Assembly: GCA_024691305.1 (NCBI GenBank)
Contig: JAILNS010000034.1
Coordinates: 1-51,119 of the forward strand
Reading direction: 5' to 3'
DNA length: 51,119 nt
Source of the DNA: Lachnospiraceae bacterium
GTDB lineage: Bacteria; Bacillota; Clostridia; Lachnospirales; Lachnospiraceae
The notes under the pieces were generated by a model, which saw only the letters and a program-made list of their open reading frames with translations, made no database searches and was not told the origin of the DNA. How positions within the stretch are numbered: the first letter of the stretch is position 1; the number at the start of each line of letters is the position of its first letter. The position numbers were made by a program, and so were the translations under genes. Positions 16,438 to 26,080 of this stretch are shown in pieces.

Positions 16438-16443
16438 ATTATA
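16438..16443 (-). promoter_or_regulatory. Candidate -10 for the rfbA-lysozyme-rfbC-wzm-wzt unit
   Basis: The minus strand reads GGTAAAATATAATATC, a perfect TATAAT ending 28 bp before the rfbA ATG, in the 72-bp gap that separates rfbA from the upstream membrane-protein gene. The -35 position (17 bp upstream) is only T-rich, so strength is uncertain. Confidence 0.4.
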
Positions 16444-16481
16444 TTTTACCATTTTCAGGGAAAAAAAGAAACCTACTCAGA

Positions 16482-17828
16482 TCATCCAAGAATAGATCTT
16501 ACATAAGAAAGGTCTATAAGCTTACGGGCATCGACCAGCCCGAAATATGCTACCGAAAGACATCCCGCAGCAAGAACAACGCCCTTAAATACCTTATCAT
16601 CCCACAGACTCTTTGCCCGGCTGCCCATATAACAGACATTAAAAAGAATGGGAAGAAGATACCTTCCCTGTGGCTGAACATCACGTAACCAGGAAAAAAG
16701 TACAGATGCCAGAATGCCTAAAACGGACATTCCCATTCCAAGCCAAAATACCCCGAAGTTCTTTTCCCGGTATAAAGATATTCCGATCCTTGCGAGGATA
16801 AAGATATACAATATCCCCATCACAACGAAATATAGCACATTACCCTCGTTAAAAACCCGGGCGCATGCAAAAGATACATACGTTTTCCAAAACCAGTGCG
16901 GTTCCACCTCCTCAAACAGATATGAAAGGTTATGCCCTCTGGATTGCATACGCCATCCGGGCTCGATATCTTCGGCAGGAGTGGTGGGATTCTTGTCATA
17001 ATCCGCATATTCCGCCTCCATCTGCAGCTTAGCATCCGCTTTATCGAATCCGTAATAGTGCAGATCTATAGCTGCGCGTCCTGCAAATACAGCAAATGCG
17101 ACACCGGCTATTATAAAATATCTGATCAGAATTTCCTTGTGTTTATTAATTTCTGATTTAATTAAATGTGATACAAGAACAATGAATGTAAGAACCAGAG
17201 TCGCGTAATAATAAGGTTTTCCGAGCATCAGTATTCCATACAGAAGTCCCAAGCCAACACACCCGGGAATATTCCTTTTGTTATCCGGCTCGATGATCTT
17301 CCACAAAAAACCATCCTCATCCGTAAGCAATGCTATCGCAAAAAATCCCAGCAGAAAATCTTCGGCATCAGCCGTGACATATGAGAAGATGTACCATGCC
17401 TGTACACAGATCCCAAATGCCAGCATCAGATAGTTCTTAGTGCGTATATTCTTAAACATATACACCATTATAACCAGCATTAAAAGAAGATTTGGCATGC
17501 GATAATATGGAAGCACATCCATGAATTGTTTGAAAACATATGATATTTTACTGAATATCAGAAAGTACGGAGTATAGTTACACACCTTGGTATAACCGTA
17601 TCCGCTGTAAGTATCTCCAAGCCCCTCACCTTTAAGTCGCATATCAGGCCAGATAAAGTGATCCATGCACCAGTCCATGCACAGTCTCACATCCCATTCA
17701 TCCGGGTGTACTCCGTATTCTGACCAGAATGAGATCAGGCAGACCACAAAAAAAGCCCCGAGAAGGATCAGTCCCGAGATACATGCAAACCAGTTATCAC
17801 GTATATAGTTTTTGATCTTTAGAGCCAT
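16482..17828 (-). CDS. Polytopic membrane protein, DUF2142/GT-C-like glycosyltransferase candidate
   Basis: A 448-residue protein with about ten hydrophobic segments. An extracytoplasmic loop after the first helix contains HPDEWDV, and a late segment has QGRYLLPI, both resembling DUF2142 proteins of the GT-C superfamily, which use polyprenyl-phosphate sugars outside the membrane. A soluble loop (about 270-320) precedes the C-terminal helices. It overlaps the upstream acyltransferase gene by 10 bp, showing co-translation. The DPM1-like GT2 two genes upstream could make its lipid-linked sugar donor. Family membership is by motif only and the sugar is unknown. Confidence 0.65.
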   Translation of the reverse strand: MALKIKNYIRDNWFACISGLILLGAFFVVCLISFWSEYGVHPDEWDVRLCMDWCMDHFIWPDMRLKGEGLGDTYSGYGYTKVCNYTPYFLIFSKISYVFKQFMDVLPYYRMPNLLLMLVIMVYMFKNIRTKNYLMLAFGICVQAWYIFSYVTADAEDFLLGFFAIALLTDEDGFLWKIIEPDNKRNIPGCVGLGLLYGILMLGKPYYYATLVLTFIVLVSHLIKSEINKHKEILIRYFIIAGVAFAVFAGRAAIDLHYYGFDKADAKLQMEAEYADYDKNPTTPAEDIEPGWRMQSRGHNLSYLFEEVEPHWFWKTYVSFACARVFNEGNVLYFVVMGILYIFILARIGISLYREKNFGVFWLGMGMSVLGILASVLFSWLRDVQPQGRYLLPILFNVCYMGSRAKSLWDDKVFKGVVLAAGCLSVAYFGLVDARKLIDLSYVRSILG

Positions 17829-18973
17829 TTCTTAACTCCCGGTATGAATCTTAATGCCAGGGTAATGACAAGAGCAGCTGTATATGCAACTATATCCTGG
17901 ATTGCAACGGCCGCAAGCCTGTTCATGTGAGGACACAGATAATAGTATACCATATGCGTATTGGAGCAAACAAAATCGGCAAAAAGGTAGATGCCAAATG
18001 TAGCCGGAGCCAGGAATTCAACGATATCGCCGACACGGCCGGGCACTTTTATCTTAATAAAGATCATAAATGCCGAAACGCTCTCAATGAGCATAGTCAC
18101 AGTATATATCTCGGAATATGAAACATTCCACTCTCCGAGCGTCATTGCGTATTCAGCCTCGGATAAGAGCATATTTATGACAAAAGCCACTACAAATACA
18201 ACCGCATACTTAAGATCGGAGAGCTTAAGTCCCGCTCCGGCTCCTATCCTGTCTCTGTACAGATAAAAAGCATGTCCTATGAAAAGATACAGCACTCCAC
18301 ATGTAAGCATCGGGATATCAAAGTATTCCGTATATGCGAAATCCGGGTAAAGTATCGCAATCGAAGGTATCACACTCACATAGACCGAAGCCACTGCTAT
18401 GATACAGATAAGATGTTTCGATGACAGCCGGCAAGATGTATCCGGGTTCAGTTTCGTTTGAACAGATCCTGTTCCTTTATCCTGTCCGTCCGGCATAAAA
18501 ACAGAAGCTGCAAGTTGAAATACCGGCATCATTACCAGAAGTCCCAGGTACATATAAAGGTACCAGAACGCATCCGTTGCACCATTGTTCCATACGACAC
18601 GTATATAACCCAAAACATATGCCCATACAAGCCCGGCACCGGATGCACCCTCTACTCCAGGTACAGCTATGGTATTTATCAAGCATCTCCATATGTAATA
18701 AAACAAGCTGAACACAAGCAGGATCACAACGATCCTCCGTATCCTCGTAAAATACACTTTTGCATTTTCCCGTCTGTGCAAAAGGTTATATCCCATTATC
18801 ATGAAAAAACCGGGAACGCAGATCTTAGTGATAAAGATAACGCCTACCGTCACATACCATGCAAGTGACTTAGGCGTAACCTGTAAAAGAACTTTGGAAT
18901 TACAATGATTGATGATCACAAATGCACAGGCGATAAGTCTGTACAGATCGAGACCACGATTCCTTCCGGTCAT
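17819..18973 (-). CDS. Acyltransferase family 3 (OafA/WecH-like) membrane protein
   Basis: This integral membrane O-acyltransferase probably acetylates a glycan. Starting at ATG 18973 (RBS ACAGG; a longer frame would need TTG 19018) it has 385 residues and opens with the family signature RGLDLYRL...NHC, with the conserved His at residue 23. About ten hydrophobic segments follow, and the GFFMIMGY-type motif is visible as PGFFMIMGYNLL. It starts 56 bp after the GT2 gene and overlaps the DUF2142-like gene by 10 bp. Known family members use acyl-CoA to modify O-antigen, Nod factor or peptidoglycan sugars; the acceptor here is unknown. Confidence 0.88.
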   Translation of the reverse strand: MTGRNRGLDLYRLIACAFVIINHCNSKVLLQVTPKSLAWYVTVGVIFITKICVPGFFMIMGYNLLHRRENAKVYFTRIRRIVVILLVFSLFYYIWRCLINTIAVPGVEGASGAGLVWAYVLGYIRVVWNNGATDAFWYLYMYLGLLVMMPVFQLAASVFMPDGQDKGTGSVQTKLNPDTSCRLSSKHLICIIAVASVYVSVIPSIAILYPDFAYTEYFDIPMLTCGVLYLFIGHAFYLYRDRIGAGAGLKLSDLKYAVVFVVAFVINMLLSEAEYAMTLGEWNVSYSEIYTVTMLIESVSAFMIFIKIKVPGRVGDIVEFLAPATFGIYLFADFVCSNTHMVYYYLCPHMNRLAAVAIQDIVAYTAALVITLALRFIPGVKKWL

Positions 18974-19029
18974 ATAAATACCTGTCTGATCAAACTGTAA
19001 TCGTAACCCTGAAAACAACGCTCCGTCTA

Positions 19030-19965
19030 TCAGTCTTTATGATAGAGCCTGGAATTAAGGGTAGTTAAATTAAATTCAAACTCGCGTCTGTTAGCGAGAG
19101 CGATATTCGATAGGATAAGTCCGGAAAAAAGCGACTGTATCGCTGCCAGATACACGAAACAGCACACAATAAGGGTGGGGAATTTGGCAACCAGTCCTGT
19201 CCGTGCATAATCGATAAGTACCGGTATAAGGAATGCCGTCGATATGATCACCAGAATAAGCGCAAGGAGCGAGAAAAACGCCATCGGCTTATAGTCCTTA
19301 TACAGTTTCACTATTGTGAACAATACCTTGATCCCGTCCGAATAAGTATTCAGTTTGGACTCGGATCCTTCGGGTCTGTCCCTGTACTCAATGACCACAT
19401 TGTCTATCTGCATATGGTTATATACAGCATGAATGGTCATTTCGGTCTCTATCTCGAATCCCCTGGATAAAACAGGAAATGTTTTGACGAAATTATAACT
19501 GAAAGCCCTGAATCCTGTCATAATATCCTTGACTTCACATCCGAAAAGACGATTTATCGTAGCTCTTACAAGTGAATTACCCATATTGTGGAAGGGGCGT
19601 TTATTCTCGGTAAAATATGTGGAAGAAAGCCTGTCGCCCACAACCATATCGGAATTATAATTAAGGACCTTATCCACCATCTCAGGGGCAAATTCCATAG
19701 GATAAGTATCGTCTCCGTCGACCATTACATAGCAATGCGCATCGATCTCGCGAAACATCCTGCGTATAACAGCGCCCTTACCCTGAACATATTCATGTCT
19801 GACAATGGCTCCTGCTTTTGCGGCAATCTCGGCTGTTGCATCCGTGGAATTATTGTCATAAACATATATCGTTGCTTCCGGTAAAGCTTTCTTAGAATCC
19901 GTAACAACTTTCTCTATTGTTTTTTCCTCATTATAACAAGGTATCAGAACTGCTATCTTATCCAT
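19030..19965 (-). CDS. GT2 glycosyltransferase, DPM1-like with C-terminal membrane helices
   Basis: The soluble GT-A domain (about 1-215) begins MDKIAVLIPCYNEEKTIEKVV and has the DGDDTYP metal-binding motif (Asp83, Asp85). FEIETEMTIHA and YRDRPEGSESKL are typical of dolichyl/undecaprenyl-phosphate mannosyl- or glucosyltransferases. Two hydrophobic segments (about 220-245 and 260-285) close the protein. It likely moves a sugar from a nucleotide donor to undecaprenyl phosphate for a GT-C enzyme. ATG 19965 is preferred; an in-frame TTG at 19977 lacks an RBS. Its direct neighbours, an acyltransferase and a DUF2142-like protein, fit that role. Confidence 0.85.
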   Translation of the reverse strand: MDKIAVLIPCYNEEKTIEKVVTDSKKALPEATIYVYDNNSTDATAEIAAKAGAIVRHEYVQGKGAVIRRMFREIDAHCYVMVDGDDTYPMEFAPEMVDKVLNYNSDMVVGDRLSSTYFTENKRPFHNMGNSLVRATINRLFGCEVKDIMTGFRAFSYNFVKTFPVLSRGFEIETEMTIHAVYNHMQIDNVVIEYRDRPEGSESKLNTYSDGIKVLFTIVKLYKDYKPMAFFSLLALILVIISTAFLIPVLIDYARTGLVAKFPTLIVCCFVYLAAIQSLFSGLILSNIALANRREFEFNLTTLNSRLYHKD

Positions 19966-20012
19966 ATTACCGCCCAATAATTATATCAAGAATTAATTTT
20001 CTTCGTGAGCCG

Positions 20013-21095
20013 TTACCTGTTTGAATACATTGAATCGTAGTATTTCTCGTAATCACCGCTGGTCACGTTCTTCATCCACTCTTCATTTTCAAAGAACCAT
20101 TTGATGGTCTTACGTATGCCTTCAGCAAACATTGTCTCAGGCTCCCATCCTATCTCGGACTTGATCTTATCGGGAGCGATCGCATATCTTCTGTCATGAC
20201 CTTTTCTGTCGGTCACATACGTGATCAGATCATCACTTACATTGGCACGTCTGGGATCGGACTCGGGAAGCATATCGCGGAGTGTATCCAGGATTATATG
20301 GATTATCTCGATATTTTGTTTCTCGTTATGTCCACCTACATTATAGGTTTCAAACAGTTTGCCCTGCTCCTGTACCATATCTATAGCCTTGGCATGGTCT
20401 TCAACATAGAGCCAGTCACGAACATTCTTACCGTCTCCGTATACAGGGAGCTTCTTGCCCTGAAGCGCATTGTTTATGATAAGAGGTATAAGCTTTTCAG
20501 GGAACTGGAACGGGCCATAGTTGTTTGAGCAGTTTGTTATGTTTGCAGGGAACTTATATGTGTCCATATACGCTTTTACAAGCATATCTGAGCCTGCCTT
20601 CGATGCTGAATACGGACTGTGAGGTGCATAGGGTGTTGTCTCATAGAAATATCCGCCGTCTTCTTCAAGAGAACCGTACACCTCGTCGGTACTTACATGA
20701 AGGAACTTATGGTCAGGCTTAAATGTTCCGTCTTCGAGAGTCCATGCTGCTTTTGCACAGTTGAGCATTACTGCGGTTCCGATCACATTGGTCTGAACGA
20801 AAACTTCGGGATTTTCTATACTTCTGTCAACATGAGACTCTGCCGCAAAATGTACGACTCTGTCTATATCATCTTTTGCAAAGATAGCAGATATAGCATC
20901 CTTATCGCATATGTCGGCTCTTACAAAAGAGTAATTGGCACGGTTCTCGATATCTTTAAGGTTCTCAAGGTTTCCCGCATATGTGAGCTTATCCACGTTA
21001 ATGATACGGATATCGTCACCGTACTTCTTAAACATATAGTGAATATAGTTTGAACCGATAAATCCGGCTCCGCCGGTAACAAGATAAGTATGCAT
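20013..21095 (-). CDS. rfbB: dTDP-glucose 4,6-dehydratase
   Basis: RmlB makes dTDP-4-keto-6-deoxyglucose from dTDP-glucose. This extended SDR of 360 residues has the NAD-binding VTGGAGFIGSNY at the N-terminus, VVHFAAESHVDRSI, the STDEVYGSL strand, the YSASKAG catalytic Tyr-Lys pair and NNYGPFQFPEKLIPL, all typical. ATG 21095 has the RBS AAGGAG. It is separated from rfbA and rfbC by three other genes, so the dTDP-sugar genes are dispersed within the locus. Confidence 0.97.
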   Translation of the reverse strand: MHTYLVTGGAGFIGSNYIHYMFKKYGDDIRIINVDKLTYAGNLENLKDIENRANYSFVRADICDKDAISAIFAKDDIDRVVHFAAESHVDRSIENPEVFVQTNVIGTAVMLNCAKAAWTLEDGTFKPDHKFLHVSTDEVYGSLEEDGGYFYETTPYAPHSPYSASKAGSDMLVKAYMDTYKFPANITNCSNNYGPFQFPEKLIPLIINNALQGKKLPVYGDGKNVRDWLYVEDHAKAIDMVQEQGKLFETYNVGGHNEKQNIEIIHIILDTLRDMLPESDPRRANVSDDLITYVTDRKGHDRRYAIAPDKIKSEIGWEPETMFAEGIRKTIKWFFENEEWMKNVTSGDYEKYYDSMYSNR

Positions 21096-21112
21096 ATTAT
21101 TATCTCCTTGGT

Positions 21113-24100
21113 TTAGTATTTAATATTAAGGTCAACATTTCCGCTTATGCCCGCTACACTTCCCTTGGATGTGTACTGCCAGTAATCATAGCGTGTTGCG
21201 GTATATGTAGGCGTTGCAGCATATTGAGCCAACCATATCTTATATCCTGTCAGCTGCGATGCGTGTATATAGCTGGTAAACCAGACCTTGTTGGCATATA
21301 CGCCGGCTTTAAATCCGGAATTTTGAACTGTTTGACAAAATGCCTTGCAAACAGCTGTACGTGTTCCTGCATCTATACTGTCTCCACGGCCTCCCGAGTG
21401 TTCAACATCAAGGAATATCGGAAGACTGAGTCCATATCCGCTGCAAAGCCCTACAGCCATGGAGGCTTCCTCTACTGCCTCGACTTCACTCACCGCCTGT
21501 GTATAGAAGTAAGCACCTACCGCCAGGCCTGCTGCCTTGGCTCCGGATATATTGGCTCTGAACTTAGGATCCTCAATCAATGCACCGGTCGTGGAACCTC
21601 TGTATCCGCATCTGATTATAACATAGGATACACCCGAATTCTTAACCGCTGTCCAGTCTATCGAGCCGTTCCACTTGGATACATCTATACCCATAGTACC
21701 ACTTCCCGCGGAGAGGTGTCCATTTGAATCAAAGGTATACTTAGCACCCTGAATGACCTGATCGCCTGTCACATAATTTCCGTCTTTGTTGAAATAATAT
21801 GTATAACCGTCTATGGTCTGCCAGCCGGTGTACTTGTATACTGCATCGCTTGTTCCGGTCTTTATATAGAACTCCGAATAATTACTGTAATCAGCAACTG
21901 TTGCGGCTACATAAGAACCATCTGATTTCTTTATATAAACCTGACGTCCTGAACTATCCTTTAGGCTCGCGGAGGTATCTACTGTTTTGGTTGCTTCCGT
22001 AACGGTTACGGATACAGTTTTGGTTATGGATGAATCTACTCCAAGAGCTGCAGTGACTGTAGCCGTGCCTGCTTTCACACCCGTGATCGTTCCGCCCGAA
22101 ACAGTAGCTATGCTTGTATCCGATGATGACCAGTTAACTGTTGTATCAGAAGTTCCGGATACATTAGCGGTAACACTGCTTGATGCTCCAACCTTAACAG
22201 ATACGGATGCAGTAGAAAGTGTAAGAGTGGGTGTTCCCGATGACGGTGCTTCCGTAACGGTAACACTGCATGTAGCACTCTTAGATGAATCCTTGTCGCT
22301 GGTCGCAGTAATCGTTGCCGACCCTGTAGCCACAGCCGTTACAGTCCCGCCTGAAACAGATGCAACTCCGGAATTTGATGAAGACCATGTGACGCTTCCT
22401 CCATCCGATCCGTCAGACATCGTTACTGTAGCCGTTAAAGATCCGGTATTTCCAACCGTAAGACTCAGACTTGATGGTGACAGACTAAATCCGGTCACTG
22501 TAGCAGATCCGGTATTTGAACCATTGTCATTATTGTTATTATCGTTATTGTTGTTATTATCGTTATTATTATCTTCATCCCCGGAACCGGATGAGTCATT
22601 TACAACGACTGTACCGGTAAGAGTTTTTGTTTGCGGATTTCCTTCACTGTCACTATATGAAACATTTGCAGTAATGGTCACTGTTCCGGCCGAAACACCC
22701 GTTACAGTACCATCTGCTACCGATGCAACAGCGGTATCGGAACTGGACCATGATGTCACAGTTGCACCCTCAGGCAAACCCGATATCGTCAATGTAGTAG
22801 ATGCATCTTTTTCTACTGTAGCGCCGGACATAGACATATCACCTTCCGTGCCCATATACGGCATATTCCAACTATATGAAACCGCTCTCAGCCCACTTAT
22901 TTTGTCATATCTGAGTGCCGAAGTTTTATACGGATCGGGAATACTGCTTTTATCAACCACAGTATAACCCTCCTCACTTCCGCTTATGAGCGTCTTGGTA
23001 GACTCAACCCATTCAACGGTATCAGTCAGTTTTGACTCTACCGCAGTATCCTGAACTGCCGTATCTTCCTGTGCTACATTGACTTCAGCCTCTGATTTGA
23101 CCTCGTCTTCGACATCGACTTTTTTATAAGCGATAGTATCTGTAACTTCTACGCCCGAAACATCGGCAGGCATTATATAGTCTTCGTATTCAGTTCCTTC
23201 AAGAGGCTTCATCACCACCTTATATGTACCGTTTGGAACCTCGGTATGGTACATAAGGCCATCCTTGTTTTCGTCTGTCCAGTTATACTCCTTGCCCGAG
23301 TCCGCTGTAACCGTTACGGAAAAAGCAATACCGGTGATAAGTTTTCCGGTAGATTTATTCGAAAACTTGATCTTTAAGTCAGACTGAACCGAAGAAACCT
23401 TCATGACGATCTGGATCTTCTCATCTTCAACAACTTCGATAACCGGTTCTTCTATGATCTCTTCTTCTATCTCAGGCTGCTCAAGTTCACCGATATAATT
23501 GGATCTGGCTGCAACAACTGCATTTAGACCATCTTCACCGACAACATATATACCGTTTGCGGATTCTCCTACGGATGCAAAAGAATCAACCTGCTTTTGA
23601 AGGCCCTGGGCATTCACAAAGACCGTTCCGGCTACCAAAGCCACTATAAGTACACAGACTCCGGTAACACAGATCAATCTGTCACTCATACTCATGTTGC
23701 TAAAGAAATCTATGATACCGCCAAAGAATCCTGTTTTCTTTCTTCGATTGTCTTTCTTTCTTCCGGTTGTTTTGCCCGAAGCAGCGCTTGCGGCAGTTGC
23801 TTTAGATGCCGACTTGGGTGATTTTGCGGCAGATTTAACAGGCTTGGCTGATTTTACTGCAGATTTAGCAGACTTAGATGATGACTTGTCGGATTTTGAT
23901 CTTCTCTCACGACGATCTGAACCTTCGTCCCATGATCCGGACATTTCAGCATCTTCACGATTCCGGCCATATAGTTCGTCAGCCACTGCTGCAGCTTCTA
24001 GTTCCGCTGTTTCGGACATATCATAGAAATCGAAGTCATCATCATCGAATTCCTGATCGAATTCGTCGTCGTTTTCTTCATTAGTATCGGATTTCACAGA

Positions 24101-24937
24101 CGATTCAGCAATATCGTCATGAGTAAGCCTTCCGTCAAAATCAGGAGCAGAGGCCTTAGCAAGCCTCTCATCCCGCATAACGATAGCTTCCGCATCCGCT
24201 ATTACAGCCGCAGAAACATCAAAATCTTCATCTATATCCGGACTCAAAGGCTGAACAGGCTTAGACTCGTCCTCTATATCTGTACTCAAAGACTGAACAT
24301 GATTAAAACCATCCTCTGTTGCGGAATCTGTCGCCGAATCATCTTCCGGTGTAATAGCAATCGTGGTATTTACCGCAGAATCGTACTTGGTCGTATCATC
24401 CGCAATCCCCTCGCTCATTTCTTTGGCCAGAGCGGCCATCTCAGCTTCCACGATACCGGAAGCGATCATCTCGGTATGTTCACCTATAGTATTTGGTCCG
24501 GATACCGTGTCTGCTCCGGTCGTAATATCCGCTTCTTCTTTAACATCCCAGTCAGTATCATCACCAAACGGTTCGTCCTCAGTCGAAGCCATATCCCACT
24601 CGTCCATCTCGGGTTCGGCATTCTTCTCCGGTTCGGAAATTTCTTTGGATACGGGAGCCGTGCCAGAACTTTTCTTTGAATTGTAAACAGTGTCTGAATA
24701 CTTCTTCGATCCGGAGGAAGTGTTCAAAGAATCCTCATAAACAGAAGTATCGGCGGAGATATCCGCCGTTTCCCATGTGTCTGTTTCATATTCTACATCT
24801 ACTTCTTCATCTTCTTCAGCTTCACCGAACAGAAATTCATCTCGTCCGTATTCAGCTTCCTGCTTTTTGTGTCTTTCTTCAACCCTTTTTTCAAACCTGC
24901 TCAGTTTACCGGGTTTATTATTGCTTTTTTTCTTCAT
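21113..24937 (-). CDS. Giant GH25 lysozyme with cytoplasmic acidic domain, Big_2 repeats and choline-binding-like repeat
   Basis: A 1274-residue protein. Residues 1-340 are strikingly acidic and low complexity; 345-400 are Lys/Ser/Ala-rich and basic; a single membrane segment lies at about 420-443 (LICVTGVCVLIVALVAG). Outside come a prealbumin-like module (about 505-605), Big_2-like domains with the WSSSDTAVASV type of repeat (about 715-785, 830-905, 910-990), an Asn/Asp homopolymer linker, one choline/glucan-binding-like repeat (GWQTIDGYTYYFNKDG) and a C-terminal GH25 domain (about 1080-1274) with GIDVSKWNG and FLDVEHS. The GH25 part matches the 414-residue paralogue. Because the basic patch directly precedes the helix, residues 1-400 should be cytoplasmic, which is odd for a lysozyme. 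The long plus-strand open frame across the Big_2 region is a codon-bias shadow. Function: wall-acting hydrolase, possibly linked to cytoplasmic partners. Confidence 0.9.
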   Translation of the reverse strand: MKKKSNNKPGKLSRFEKRVEERHKKQEAEYGRDEFLFGEAEEDEEVDVEYETDTWETADISADTSVYEDSLNTSSGSKKYSDTVYNSKKSSGTAPVSKEISEPEKNAEPEMDEWDMASTEDEPFGDDTDWDVKEEADITTGADTVSGPNTIGEHTEMIASGIVEAEMAALAKEMSEGIADDTTKYDSAVNTTIAITPEDDSATDSATEDGFNHVQSLSTDIEDESKPVQPLSPDIDEDFDVSAAVIADAEAIVMRDERLAKASAPDFDGRLTHDDIAESSVKSDTNEENDDEFDQEFDDDDFDFYDMSETAELEAAAVADELYGRNREDAEMSGSWDEGSDRRERRSKSDKSSSKSAKSAVKSAKPVKSAAKSPKSASKATAASAASGKTTGRKKDNRRKKTGFFGGIIDFFSNMSMSDRLICVTGVCVLIVALVAGTVFVNAQGLQKQVDSFASVGESANGIYVVGEDGLNAVVAARSNYIGELEQPEIEEEIIEEPVIEVVEDEKIQIVMKVSSVQSDLKIKFSNKSTGKLITGIAFSVTVTADSGKEYNWTDENKDGLMYHTEVPNGTYKVVMKPLEGTEYEDYIMPADVSGVEVTDTIAYKKVDVEDEVKSEAEVNVAQEDTAVQDTAVESKLTDTVEWVESTKTLISGSEEGYTVVDKSSIPDPYKTSALRYDKISGLRAVSYSWNMPYMGTEGDMSMSGATVEKDASTTLTISGLPEGATVTSWSSSDTAVASVADGTVTGVSAGTVTITANVSYSDSEGNPQTKTLTGTVVVNDSSGSGDEDNNNDNNNNNDNNNNDNGSNTGSATVTGFSLSPSSLSLTVGNTGSLTATVTMSDGSDGGSVTWSSSNSGVASVSGGTVTAVATGSATITATSDKDSSKSATCSVTVTEAPSSGTPTLTLSTASVSVKVGASSSVTANVSGTSDTTVNWSSSDTSIATVSGGTITGVKAGTATVTAALGVDSSITKTVSVTVTEATKTVDTSASLKDSSGRQVYIKKSDGSYVAATVADYSNYSEFYIKTGTSDAVYKYTGWQTIDGYTYYFNKDGNYVTGDQVIQGAKYTFDSNGHLSAGSGTMGIDVSKWNGSIDWTAVKNSGVSYVIIRCGYRGSTTGALIEDPKFRANISGAKAAGLAVGAYFYTQAVSEVEAVEEASMAVGLCSGYGLSLPIFLDVEHSGGRGDSIDAGTRTAVCKAFCQTVQNSGFKAGVYANKVWFTSYIHASQLTGYKIWLAQYAATPTYTATRYDYWQYTSKGSVAGISGNVDLNIKY

Positions 24938-24952
24938 ATGGCTCTCCGGGCG

Positions 24953-26080
24953 TTATTTATCCTGCGGATATTTCTTTATCGCATAAGAAATGCGTTCTGC
25001 AAGTTTTTTGCGTCCTGCGTCTGTTAATTTGATATAATCCGTTTCTCCGGACAGATCTACATATTCCTTATAATTCTCCTGATTGATCGTTCCGTAGAAA
25101 TTATCTATATATGATACCGAAAGTTCGGTACATGTATTTAAAGCATTATAGAAATAATTCGAAAGAGTCCCGTTACCGGTGTCAACCTGATCGGGATCAT
25201 ATTTGCTGCCGTCTTCGTTAGTACCCTCTGTATAATATAAACTTGAAACTATGATCCTTATATATGGATATGCTTCTTTGATCCGTCGAATCGAATAATT
25301 AAGGGATCCGACTATAGTACAACGTTCCTCATCGTCTTTGGGATTCTCGATCGCTCTGCCCTGGAAATAATCGGATGCATCATACATGATCACTATCACA
25401 TCCAAATTGTCATAATCAATTGCCTTAAGTACCTTAGCAGCATCCTGAGTGAAGTTTCCGTCAACATGGTACTTCTCGGTAACACGGTCTATCTCCGAAA
25501 AATCCCCGCTCACTATCGCATCCGCAATATATGTCAGCGAATAGATATCATCAGGGTAATTTTGTTCTATCATAGCCAGATTTCTGGTAGCCAAGGTAGG
25601 ATATGGAAAAGCCGCGTTATAAACGGTAACTCCGGCCCCCTCCGCTATCAGCTTATCAATCGCATTTTCATCATTTCTGGACATGGAAAGATCACCGTTT
25701 CCAAGAAGAAGTACAGTGGTCTCATCGTCAAATGCATGTCCTTCATAATCGGAAGGAGACATGGGGATAAGTTCATCAAGCACCTCGATATCAAACTCCG
25801 AGGTATCTTCATTAGGATCCAGTACTATATGTTCGCCTTTGTTCCAGCTGATAAGTTCATATGCTGCCACACCCAGTATCACGACAATCGCAGCTATCAG
25901 GATAATGTGGATGTTGATATGAAATCCCTTTTTCTTAGGAGACTCATCATCCATTTCCACATCTTCTGAACTAATTTCTTCTGAACTAATTTCTTCTGAA
26001 CCGATCTGTTCGGTATTCTGAGATTCTTCATCAGTCATTATTTTATTTTGAACAATGTCTTCGTTCTGTTCGTTGTTCAT
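24953..26080 (-). CDS. Membrane-anchored SGNH-fold-like protein lacking canonical catalytic motifs
   Basis: Residues 1-50 are acidic and contain a short EEISSE duplication; one membrane segment follows (about 56-76), and the rest (about 85-375) is extracytoplasmic. The fold pattern resembles SGNH hydrolases: a first strand TTVLLLGNGDLS stands where GDSxS is expected, and a C-terminal KLTDAGRKKLAERI matches the last helix, but the usual DxxH is missing. It is therefore probably a non-catalytic relative or one with changed chemistry. Its ATG overlaps the stop of the upstream SGNH lipoprotein gene as TAATG, implying a coupled pair. No exact family was recognised. Confidence 0.65.
   Translation of the reverse strand: MNNEQNEDIVQNKIMTDEESQNTEQIGSEEISSEEISSEDVEMDDESPKKKGFHINIHIILIAAIVVILGVAAYELISWNKGEHIVLDPNEDTSEFDIEVLDELIPMSPSDYEGHAFDDETTVLLLGNGDLSMSRNDENAIDKLIAEGAGVTVYNAAFPYPTLATRNLAMIEQNYPDDIYSLTYIADAIVSGDFSEIDRVTEKYHVDGNFTQDAAKVLKAIDYDNLDVIVIMYDASDYFQGRAIENPKDDEERCTIVGSLNYSIRRIKEAYPYIRIIVSSLYYTEGTNEDGSKYDPDQVDTGNGTLSNYFYNALNTCTELSVSYIDNFYGTINQENYKEYVDLSGETDYIKLTDAGRKKLAERISYAIKKYPQDK

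Noticed and set aside
21987..22967. 326-codon plus-strand open frame rich in Val/Thr/Pro
   Set aside because: It is exactly antisense to the Big_2 repeats of the GH25 protein, has no RBS and arises from Ser/Thr codon bias.
24119..24679. 186-codon plus-strand open frame
   Set aside because: It lies antisense to the acidic low-complexity part of the GH25 gene and has no start signal or recognisable domain.
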